DNA from: Chlamydiota bacterium
Lineage (GTDB): Bacteria; Chlamydiota; Chlamydiia; Chlamydiales; SM23-39
Assembly (NCBI GenBank): GCA_021772165.1
Contig: JAJFMM010000122.1
Coordinates: 1 to 6,822, forward strand
Direction of reading: 5' to 3'
DNA length: 6,822 nt
The notes under the pieces are model-generated. The model searched no databases. It was not told where the DNA came from and saw only the letters and a list, made by a program, of their open reading frames with translations. Both the position numbers and the translations under genes were made by a program. Positions within the stretch are counted from its first letter, which is position 1, and each line of letters begins with the position of its first letter. This document shows, in pieces, positions 1 through 4,930 of this stretch.

Positions 1-150
1 ACAGACCACAACGCCCGCGAAATCTTTTCCATCGTCAACCGCAGCTACCTGATCCAAGAAGGCAAAGTCTTTCTAGCGGGGACCGTCGACGAGCTCGTGA
101 ACGATCCGCAAGCCCGGCGATCCTACTTCGGCGAGGAGTTCAAGCTCTGA
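1..150 (+). CDS. lptB: LptB, LPS export ABC transporter ATP-binding protein (3' end only)
   Basis: This is the last 49 codons of an ABC ATPase, open from the window edge to TGA at 148-150. The fragment opens with TDHN, which contains the H-loop histidine. It ends with YFGEEFKL, which closely matches the characteristic LptB end (E. coli YLGEDFRL). LptB is the cytoplasmic ATPase of the LptB2FGC complex that extracts LPS from the inner membrane and drives it across the periplasm. The Walker A, signature and Walker B motifs lie outside the window, so identity rests on the C-terminal segment alone. The last 78 bases overlap the 3' end of the convergent heptosyltransferase gene, also an LPS gene. 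No clear intrinsic terminator follows the stop. Confidence 0.88.
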   Translation, partial: TDHNAREIFSIVNRSYLIQEGKVFLAGTVDELVNDPQARRSYFGEEFKL

Positions 151-1161
151 GAGCACCCGCTCGACAGAAATAGCCGCGAGACAATCGCTCTTTTTGCTCC
201 CCCCACACCCATCCAAATAACAGGGCCGACAGCTCATCTTTTCCGTAACCACCCTCGCCCTTGGGTTGCGCCACGGCCCCCAAGTTACCTCAGAAGTAGG
301 CCCAAACAGAGCGACCACGGGCCGCTTTAGAGCACTAGCCATATGAAGCGGCACAGAATCGACACAGACCAGAGCCTTAGCCCCATCAATGAGAGCCCCC
401 ATCTCCTTCAAAGAGAGCTGACCTGCCAGATTGCACACATCCAAGCCATCTACAATCCGCCCCACCATCTCGGTTTCCACGCGATCGGGACCAGAAGTAA
501 AGACCAACCTCTCCCCCCGTTCAATCAAACGCTTGGCCAATTCACGCATCCTGGCCTCAGGCCAGCACTTAAAACGCCAGCGCGACGCGGGATGTACCAG
601 GATGAAATCACCCCCAGCCCGCTCCCTCATCGCCACCCTCGCCGCCTCTGGAATCACCCAAACAAGCTCATGCTCCGTTGGCTCAGGAAAGATCCCCATC
701 CTCCGCACCACATCCAATTGCCGCTCGACCGTGTGCCTGAGAGAGGGACAAGATTTGGCGACATGCGAATAGACTTTTCTTTGATCGACCCCGACACGCA
801 CCCTAGCGCCGGAGACCCTGGCAGCCATAGCACCGCGATCGCCTTCAGTCAAATTGATCACCAGATCGTAGCCACGCCGCCGAATATCCCGGAGCATCCC
901 CAGCTCCTTAGCCAACTTCCCGAAAAACCCCAGCTTCTTCCAAGATCGATCATAGCCCAGGATATCCCCGACATCCGGATGCCCCTCGAGCATAGGAATC
1001 GCCTCGCTATAGACATACGCATCGATCTGAGCATCAGGTAAATGTTTTTTTAGAACTGAAAAGACCGGCGCAGACAAAAGCACATCACCTAGATGGCGCA
1101 ACTTGATCACCAGCACTTTTTTAACACCCTGTAAATCAGGATAATTCCCGTAGCTCACCAT
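73..1161 (-). CDS. waaQ: LPS core heptosyltransferase, WaaQ/RfaQ-like (GT9 family)
   Basis: A 362-residue GT-B glycosyltransferase of family GT9, predicted to transfer heptose from an ADP-heptose donor to the LPS inner core at the cytoplasmic face of the inner membrane. The N-terminal lobe opens with VLVIKLRHLGDVLL (16-29), with the family's Asp at 25; E. coli RfaQ has a very similar segment. The C-terminal lobe carries HPASRWRFKCWP (190-201), CVDSVPLHMA (266-275) and FGPTSEVTWGPW (286-297), the donor-binding region. Cys311, 314, 319 and 327 form the late cysteine cluster common in this family. A TTG start four codons upstream (1173) is open, but GGGGG sits just before the ATG at 1161. Spacing there is tight, so GTG at 1158 is also possible. 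The last 25 residues are antisense to lptB and probably add little to the fold. The exact acceptor sugar is inferred from RfaQ similarity. Confidence 0.85.
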   Translation of the reverse strand: MVSYGNYPDLQGVKKVLVIKLRHLGDVLLSAPVFSVLKKHLPDAQIDAYVYSEAIPMLEGHPDVGDILGYDRSWKKLGFFGKLAKELGMLRDIRRRGYDLVINLTEGDRGAMAARVSGARVRVGVDQRKVYSHVAKSCPSLRHTVERQLDVVRRMGIFPEPTEHELVWVIPEAARVAMRERAGGDFILVHPASRWRFKCWPEARMRELAKRLIERGERLVFTSGPDRVETEMVGRIVDGLDVCNLAGQLSLKEMGALIDGAKALVCVDSVPLHMASALKRPVVALFGPTSEVTWGPWRNPRARVVTEKMSCRPCYLDGCGGSKKSDCLAAISVERVLSELELLAEVGSPGLRIVHELVDGPR

Positions 1162-1182
1162 AACCCCCGTCAAAAAGATTAA

Positions 1183-1188
1183 ATTTTA
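1183..1188 (-). promoter_or_regulatory. Possible -10 of the heptosyltransferase promoter
   Basis: TAAAAT on the minus strand matches the sigma-70 -10 box at 5 of 6 positions. It would start transcription some 15 bases before the ATG at 1161. No convincing -35 box lies at the expected distance. It shares the 1162-1276 divergent interval with the ndk promoter. Confidence 0.3.
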
Positions 1189-1210
1189 TGCCAAAAGATC
1201 ATTTTGAGTG

Positions 1211-1240
1211 ATGAGTTTTATTCAGACCCTCGGATAGAAT
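1211..1240 (+). promoter_or_regulatory. Possible ndk operon promoter
   Basis: TAGAAT at 1235-1240 matches TATAAT at 5 of 6 positions and lies 36 bases before the ndk start. The -35 candidate ATGAGT at 1211-1216 (18-bp spacer) is weak. A GGAGA ribosome binding site follows at 1264-1268, nine to ten bases from the ATG. Confidence 0.4.
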
Positions 1241-1276
1241 AGAAACGCAAAAAATAAATTTTCGGAGATTCCAGCA

Positions 1277-1723
1277 ATGACCCAAACATCTACCCAGACA
1301 CTACAACAAACTCTTTCAATAGTTAAGCCAGATGCAGTTGGTCAGAACCAGATCGGCAATATTATAGAGTATTTTGAGCGTGAAGGCCTTAGCGTCGTAG
1401 CGGCTAAAATGGTTCATCTGAGCCCAGACGATGCAAAAAAGTTCTATGAGATCCATGCAGACAAGCCATTTTTCGGTGAGCTGGTTGAGTTCATGACATC
1501 GGGCCCGATCCTTGCGATGGTGCTAGAAGGTTCAGACGCAGTGGCGACCAACCGACGTATTATGGGAGCGACAGATCCTACGAAAGCAGAAGCTGGAACA
1601 GTTCGTGCAGACTTTGCGACAAGCATTGAGCGCAACGCAGTACACGGATCTGACTCTCTAGAAAACGCGAAGACAGAGATCGGTTTTTTCTTCAAAGACA
1701 AAGAGATCTTCCCACGCGCATGA
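1277..1723 (+). CDS. ndk: Nucleoside diphosphate kinase (cytoplasmic copy)
   Basis: A complete 148-residue NDK that moves the gamma-phosphate of ATP to other (deoxy)NDPs through a phosphohistidine. Lys17 is in KPDAV. Tyr57 is in KKFY, Arg93 in NRRIMG and Thr99 in GATDP. Arg110 is in GTVRADF, Asn120 and catalytic His123 are in RNAVHGSDS, so the active site is complete. Compared with the 143-residue E. coli enzyme there are about eight extra Thr/Gln-rich residues at the N terminus and no signal peptide, which fits a cytoplasmic location. The start is supported by GGAGA at 1264-1268. The stop overlaps the start of the next ndk copy in an ATGA junction, so the two form one operon. Confidence 0.97.
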   Translation: MTQTSTQTLQQTLSIVKPDAVGQNQIGNIIEYFEREGLSVVAAKMVHLSPDDAKKFYEIHADKPFFGELVEFMTSGPILAMVLEGSDAVATNRRIMGATDPTKAEAGTVRADFATSIERNAVHGSDSLENAKTEIGFFFKDKEIFPRA

Positions 1724-2208
1724 AAAAGTTAGCTTTTGCAGCCCTGCTCTTTGCGGCACCACTACTGGCCGCTGAAACAGATCCTGTTGAGCGTACACTA
1801 TCGATCGTCAAGCCGGATGCGGTTGCATCCGGACATATTGGGGACATTCTCGAGTACTTTGAGCATGATGGCCTTACGATAGTGGGAGCAAAACTAATCA
1901 GACTGACACCAGAACAAGCGAAAGAGTTCTATTCTGAGCACAAAGAGAGACCTTTTTATAAAGACCTAGTCATCTACATGACCTCCGGCCCCGTGCTTGT
2001 GCAGGTACTGGAAGGAGCTGATGCGGTAGCGCGCAACCGACAGATCATGGGACAGACGAACCCGACCCAAGCACAAAAAGGCACGATACGCCGCGACTTT
2101 GGGACAAGCATCCAACGCAATGCAGTCCACGGATCAGATTCATTGAAAAGTGCGAAAAGAGAAATCGACTTTTTCTTCAAAGAGACAGAGATCGTTACAA
2201 GCGATTAA
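1720..2208 (+). CDS. Second nucleoside diphosphate kinase with a predicted Sec signal peptide
   Basis: A 162-residue paralogue of the upstream Ndk; by hand alignment about 60% of ~135 residues are identical. It begins with a classic signal peptide: basic MKK, a hydrophobic core (4-16), and a small-residue end at Ala17-Ala18 before ETDP. Cleavage is therefore likely after 17 or 18, leaving a full NDK domain. The active site is intact: Lys31 in KPDAV, Tyr71, Arg107 in NRQIMG, Thr113, Arg124, Asn134, and catalytic His137 in RNAVHGSDS. The mature enzyme should act in the periplasm or beyond. The start codon overlaps the stop of ndk (ATGA) and no strong Shine-Dalgarno precedes it, which suggests translational coupling. 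The first ATG gives the complete signal peptide and there is no reason to prefer a later start. Export and substrate are inferred. Periplasmic ATP is normally scarce, so its phosphate donor is unknown. Confidence 0.93.
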   Translation: MKKLAFAALLFAAPLLAAETDPVERTLSIVKPDAVASGHIGDILEYFEHDGLTIVGAKLIRLTPEQAKEFYSEHKERPFYKDLVIYMTSGPVLVQVLEGADAVARNRQIMGQTNPTQAQKGTIRRDFGTSIQRNAVHGSDSLKSAKREIDFFFKETEIVTSD

Positions 2209-2609
2209 GCTTCTATTGGAAGACCATTCCTTCCGATTTTAAGAACAACAGACTTTTTTTTAGGTGGATCGATCACCTCATACCATCCACCCGTGCGCAT
2301 AAGCAGATAGCCATTCTCTACCAACTCCTTGAGACTGGTCAGCACTTCACGCCTTTCCCAACCTACAACCTGCCTAGCGGCTTCCAGTCTAAAGTGAGCC
2401 TTGAGCTCACGAAGCAAGATCCAGAGCAGAGCAGAGCGCTTAGACAGCCCACAAAACATAGTTTGAACGATAGACTCGGCCATTTCATCAGCTTCTAATC
2501 TAGCTTCAGGTGTAGCTTCAAAGACATCGAGACCGGAATGATCTGCACGATCATTCTCAGTAGTGCCGCACAACATGTGAAAAGTTTTGATCAGACTATA
2601 AGACTGCAT
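2205..2609 (-). CDS. Small winged-helix DNA-binding protein, function unknown
   Basis: A 134-residue protein I do not recognise. Residues 1-50 are acidic and of low complexity. Residues about 52-115 look like a winged helix: a helix around LLWILLRELK (61-70), then RLEAARQVVGW (74-84). A long recognition-type helix ERREVLTSLKELVENGYL (85-102) follows, and then a two-strand wing MRTGGWYEVID (104-114). This resembles MarR/ArsR-like domains, but family membership is not certain. The tail is short and basic. GGAGAG at 2613-2618 on the minus strand lies three bases before the ATG and supports the start. It lies downstream of luxR on the same strand but behind a terminator, and has its own promoter candidate carrying a palindrome, so it is plausibly a target of that regulator. 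Its stop overlaps the second ndk stop by four bases (TTAA) in convergent orientation. Confidence 0.75.
   Translation of the reverse strand: MQSYSLIKTFHMLCGTTENDRADHSGLDVFEATPEARLEADEMAESIVQTMFCGLSKRSALLWILLRELKAHFRLEAARQVVGWERREVLTSLKELVENGYLLMRTGGWYEVIDPPKKKSVVLKIGRNGLPIEA
2215..2241 (+). terminator. Possible terminator of the ndk pair
   Basis: ATTGGAAG (2215-2222) can pair with CTTCCGAT (2230-2237) as an 8-bp stem with one G-T wobble and a 7-base loop, followed by TTT. It lies seven bases after the second ndk stop, inside the coding end of the convergent winged-helix gene. The T-tract is short, so efficiency is doubtful. Confidence 0.35.
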
Positions 2610-2641
2610 ACGCTCTCCAGAAAATTGAAAACGTGGGCATC

Positions 2642-2647
2642 ATGGTA
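2642..2647 (-). promoter_or_regulatory. Possible -10 of the winged-helix gene promoter
   Basis: TACCAT on the minus strand matches TATAAT at 4 of 6 positions, 32 bases upstream of the start codon. At 17-bp spacing the -35 region falls at 2665-2670 (GGTACT). That is a poor box which overlaps the end of the palindrome at 2667-2685. A poor -35 with an overlapping operator is typical of an activator-dependent promoter. Confidence 0.35.
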
Positions 2648-2666
2648 GATTTGCAGGAATTCTGAG

Positions 2667-2685
2667 TACCGTAGAAACTACGGTA
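2667..2685. promoter_or_regulatory. Perfect 19-bp inverted repeat, candidate LuxR-type operator
   Basis: TACCGTAG, then AAA, then CTACGGTA: an 8-bp perfect dyad. It lies between the luxR terminator and the start of the winged-helix gene. Length and symmetry resemble lux boxes (18-20 bp dyads), and the half-site shares ACC-GTAG character with the Vibrio lux box. No T-tract follows on either strand, so it is not an intrinsic terminator. Its centre (2676) is about 41 bases upstream of the start site predicted from the -10 at 2642-2647, as at class II LuxR promoters. Alternative reading: TTGCAC at 2686-2691 (minus strand) as a -35, with the dyad in the spacer as a repressor site. The matching -10 is very poor. 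Confidence 0.5.
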
Positions 2686-2700
2686 GTGCAAAGAAAAGTG

Positions 2701-2729
2701 AAAAAAGTTTCCTCACAAGAGAGAAAACT
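2701..2729 (-). terminator. Intrinsic terminator of luxR
   Basis: On the minus strand AGTTTTCTC (2729-2721) pairs with GAGGAAACT (2714-2706) as a 9-bp stem with one wobble and the 6-base loop TCTTGT. It is followed directly by TTTTT and a second T-rich stretch. It overlaps the last codons and the stop codon of luxR. It should separate luxR transcription from the winged-helix gene. Confidence 0.6.
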
Positions 2730-3540
2730 CATCATATTCTTTGGCGATAGCAATGAGATCCCTCTTATCTTTGCACCTCAGCTTACCCTTGATGTTATCG
2801 AAATAGGACTCGACAGTCCTAGCTGAGAGATCTAAATCGAGAGCAGTCTCACGAATATTCCTCCCGGCAGAGAGTAACTTCAGACACTGCCGTTCCCTGG
2901 CCGACAGCGAAGCGGCCATCTCAACATCTTTTTTCTTACCGATGCTTTTGAGATAAGCATGAATCGCCTTTGATTCACTCGACGGATTGAAAGTAGAGTC
3001 TCCGTAGAAATCGACCCCCTCCAGATCGAGCAAAGAGAAAGGATCCTCCTCCATCTTTTGAAACTCAGCTCTCAAACCCTCCTTAAAATGCTTTGCAAAG
3101 GAGCGCAATAAAGCAGGCCGATTCAAAAATACGCCAGAGACAAGAGAACCCGACTTACTCGCACAGAAGTCAAAAAACTCAACACCATCAGCAGATTTAA
3201 CGGACAACGTGACCGACAGATCGAACTTGAAGCGAGTTTTATAGCTCTCAAATTCAGCCTTAAACTCCTCGGTCCCACTGACCATATCAGTGAAGAAGCA
3301 ATCGGATTTAAAGTTATCGGGGTGCTTCAGAAAAGGGTCATTGAGGAAGAGCTGCTTAGAGACATAGTATTCGGCCCAATCGACAGAATCAAAGACCATG
3401 AAGTAGCGACCACTCCGACTGATCCTCAAATAGTTGACCAGAGAGATCCCAAAGTGATCCTTAAGAGGCTGCGTGACCTTTCGAATACGATCGTTATAGC
3501 GAGCCGTGTAGTTCTGAACAATTTCAGTCCAACTTCGCAT
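2713..3540 (-). CDS. LuxR-type regulator with autoinducer-binding-like domain (LuxR solo)
   Basis: A 275-residue cytoplasmic transcription factor. The C-terminal LuxR/GerE helix-turn-helix (about 211-269) starts LSARERQ and contains LSARTVESYFDNIKGKL. It retains the three near-invariant residues of the family at exact spacing: Glu216, Leu220, Gly226. The N-terminal domain (about 20-165) carries Trp55-x3-Tyr59-x8-Asp68-Pro69, the same spacing as TraR Trp57, Tyr61, Asp70 and Pro71, which line the acyl-homoserine-lactone pocket. The TraR Trp85 position is Phe83, and the Gly113 position appears to be Ser109, so the ligand may differ. The protein is longer than the usual 230-250 residues because of a linker around 165-210. 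No luxI synthase is present in the window, hence 'solo'. Two ATGs are adjacent (3543 and 3540). AGGAGG ends one base before the first and four before the second, so I chose 3540. It could regulate the winged-helix gene through the palindrome at 2667-2685 (inference). Confidence 0.88.
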   Translation of the reverse strand: MRSWTEIVQNYTARYNDRIRKVTQPLKDHFGISLVNYLRISRSGRYFMVFDSVDWAEYYVSKQLFLNDPFLKHPDNFKSDCFFTDMVSGTEEFKAEFESYKTRFKFDLSVTLSVKSADGVEFFDFCASKSGSLVSGVFLNRPALLRSFAKHFKEGLRAEFQKMEEDPFSLLDLEGVDFYGDSTFNPSSESKAIHAYLKSIGKKKDVEMAASLSARERQCLKLLSAGRNIRETALDLDLSARTVESYFDNIKGKLRCKDKRDLIAIAKEYDEFSLL

Positions 3541-3604
3541 CATTCCTCCTGACTACAAAACGATGCCTCAGATTGACCCCACAAAATAGATCTAGACATG
3601 CAAA

Positions 3605-3664
3605 TTTCACCAGTACATTTGATGAAAATTGGAGATTTTTTCACAGACCTTTACTTTTCATCAA
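3605..3664. promoter_or_regulatory. Three TTTCAYCA half-sites with a 10-bp inverted repeat upstream of luxR
   Basis: TTTCACCA occurs at 3605-3612. TTGATGAAAA (3619-3628) and TTTTCATCAA (3655-3664) form a perfect 10-bp inverted repeat separated by 26 bases. The cluster lies 65-125 bases upstream of the luxR start, where operators or activator sites would be expected. No strong -10/-35 pair for luxR was found; TATTTT at 3584-3589 (minus strand) is the best -10-like box. Which protein binds is unknown. Confidence 0.35.
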
Positions 3665-3787
3665 GAGTTGTCTCACCCTTCAACCTAAACTGCAAAAGAC
3701 TGTAGTGTTAATCGTCACGATTTGGACTCGAAAAAACAAGAGAATCTCATCCCACATCTCATGAAACAGTCTCCTACGATCTATTCA

Positions 3788-4036
3788 TTAGAGAAGACCT
3801 AGCTCTTGATATTCCTTAGCTCTTATGATCAACTCACTCTTACTCCAGCACAAGAGCTTTCTTTTGCCATTCTCGATATAATGCTCGACTGTTCTTTGAG
3901 AAAGCTTCAAGTCACAACCTATTTGCCTGACAGACCTATCTAGAATCAGTAACTTCAAGTATTTGCTCTCTCGACAGGAAAGAGACTCAACTTTTACTAC
4001 ATTTTATTTCCTTCCAATATCTTTGAGATATCCACT
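3788..4036 (-). pseudogene. Decayed 3' end of a second luxR paralogue
   Basis: Minus-strand reading from 4003 to the stop at 3788-3790 gives 71 residues. These include ESLSCRESKYLKLL, LSQRTVEHYIEN and IRAKEYQELGLL, colinear with the HTH and C terminus of the neighbouring LuxR. About 34 of 64 positions are identical by hand count. The same frame upstream reads GYLKDIGRK and then TAA at 4004-4006, matching the intact YLKSIGKKK with a nonsense codon. TGA follows at 4040-4042. Recognisable similarity fades beyond about 4036, and the rest of the gene, some two thirds, is missing. There is no plausible start codon for the fragment. The position of the conserved Gly226 is Asp here. It is best read as a remnant of a tandem luxR duplication whose 5' part was lost next to the AT-rich segment. 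Confidence 0.85.
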
Positions 4037-4186
4037 CGATCACAGCATTACCCACAAAATCATATAAAAGCCAGTAAGGTATCTAATGTAAGCACAATTT
4101 ACAAAACAGGAACCTTAACTTGAAAAACGAAAGATCAGAAAAAAAAAATTTACTTACCACGCCGAAAAAAACCGCAATTCACTTTG

Positions 4187-4216
4187 TTGAAATAAATGAG
4201 ACGCTACCTATATACT
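4187..4216 (+). promoter_or_regulatory. Promoter of the methyltransferase operon
   Basis: TTGAAA (4187-4192, 5 of 6) and TATACT (4211-4216, 5 of 6) are separated by 18 bases. TATATA at 4209-4214 would give a 16-bp spacer. A/T-rich tracts just upstream could act as an UP element or bend the DNA. The start codon lies 30 bases beyond the -10, with AAGGA at 4232-4236 as ribosome binding site. Confidence 0.65.
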
Positions 4217-4245
4217 CTTGAAACAAAACAAAAGGAACAAACCTC

Positions 4246-4929
4246 ATGAAATCAACGCAAGAATATTACAAACTAAATCCAATAGATATATGTGACAATG
4301 TAAATTCGCTAGATAAAGAATCACTAATATCAGAAGTTGAAGAAATTTCTTTATCAATTCATCCACATGTGTACCCTTCACATAAATTCAGATCTACAGC
4401 ATTCATGCTCAGGAATTTAAAGGAAATTGTTAAAGGCAAGATAGTCTGCGACATGGGATGCGGACCAGGAATAGTGGGCTTATATTCTGTGCATCATGGG
4501 GCAAAACAAGTGGTTCAAGCAGACATCAATCCTCATGCTGTTGAAAATGCAAAACAAAATAATATCCGTCATGGGTTTAGCGACCCTAAAATTAGAACTT
4601 TTTTAAGTGATTGCTTTGATTCACTTCCAAATATTTATTTCGATATTATTGTCTTTCCAATGCCGTATCATTGCGATGAAATCGAAATTGACGACCCCTT
4701 AAAGTATGCTTTTTATGACCCTGACTTCAGGTCCATAAGCAAATTCCTTGATCAAGCTAGGAAATTTTCTCATAAGGACACCCAAATCCTCATTTCATTT
4801 TCAAATAAAGGAAATTGCCCACGCCTAGAGGCTATTTTTGAAAAATCAGGCTATAAGTGGGAACTATGGAAAGTAATCAATACTGAACAGGCATTTGACA
4901 ATAGAATCTATTCACTCAATCTAGGATAA
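4246..4929 (+). CDS. Class I SAM-dependent methyltransferase with NPPY-like motif
   Basis: A 227-residue single-domain Rossmann methyltransferase. Motif I is VCDMGCGPGIVG (67-78), the acidic residue after strand 2 is Asp93 in QADINPHAVENA, and motif IV is DIIVFPMPYH (133-142). That last segment sits where PrmC/HemK, RsmC and related N-methyltransferases carry (N/D)PPY, so FPMPY is a variant of a motif that normally grips a target amino group. The N-terminal HVYPSHKFRS (41-50) resembles the substrate-side loop of the same group. The substrate is unknown: protein, RNA or small molecule are all possible. AAGGA nine bases before the ATG supports the start. It is the first gene of a three-gene operon, with only one base before the next start. 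Codons are AT-rich compared with the left half of the window. Confidence 0.85.
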   Translation: MKSTQEYYKLNPIDICDNVNSLDKESLISEVEEISLSIHPHVYPSHKFRSTAFMLRNLKEIVKGKIVCDMGCGPGIVGLYSVHHGAKQVVQADINPHAVENAKQNNIRHGFSDPKIRTFLSDCFDSLPNIYFDIIVFPMPYHCDEIEIDDPLKYAFYDPDFRSISKFLDQARKFSHKDTQILISFSNKGNCPRLEAIFEKSGYKWELWKVINTEQAFDNRIYSLNLG

Positions 4930-4930
4930 A

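Larger units (their letters stand above)
3544..4245. other. Long interval without an intact gene
   Basis: About 700 bases between luxR and the methyltransferase operon. From left to right it holds the luxR ribosome binding site (3545-3550, minus strand) and a cluster of TTTCAYCA half-sites (3605-3664). These are followed by unassigned AT-rich sequence (3665-3787) and the remains of a second luxR gene (3788-4036). The right end has A-tracts at 4123-4127, 4139-4148 and 4165-4171, and then the promoter of the operon (4187-4216). The 63-codon open frame at 3573-3764 shows no gene-like features. No tRNA, transposase or target-site duplication was seen. Confidence 0.6.

Noticed and set aside
431..772. 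Second + strand open frame (113 codons) in the same region
   Set aside because: It is also antisense to the heptosyltransferase, with Ser/Thr/Arg-rich nonsense composition.
343..1041. Long + strand open frame (232 codons) inside the heptosyltransferase gene
   Set aside because: It lies antisense to a clearly conserved gene, is rich in His and Pro as expected for a shadow frame, and has no family motifs.
3322..3552. + strand open frame antisense to the luxR N terminus
   Set aside because: It is a shadow of a gene with strong domain evidence.
3573..3764. 63-codon + strand frame upstream of luxR
   Set aside because: It has no ribosome binding site, no domain, and lies over the probable luxR control region.
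4017..4031. ATATCT-TTG-AGATAT palindrome
   Set aside because: It falls in the former coding sequence of the luxR remnant (YLKDIG), is AT-rich and short, and is likely to arise by chance.
4087..4103. TGTAA-N7-TTACA dyad upstream of the operon
   Set aside because: Arms of only five bases in AT-rich DNA, about 85 bases before the -35, are not distinguishable from chance.
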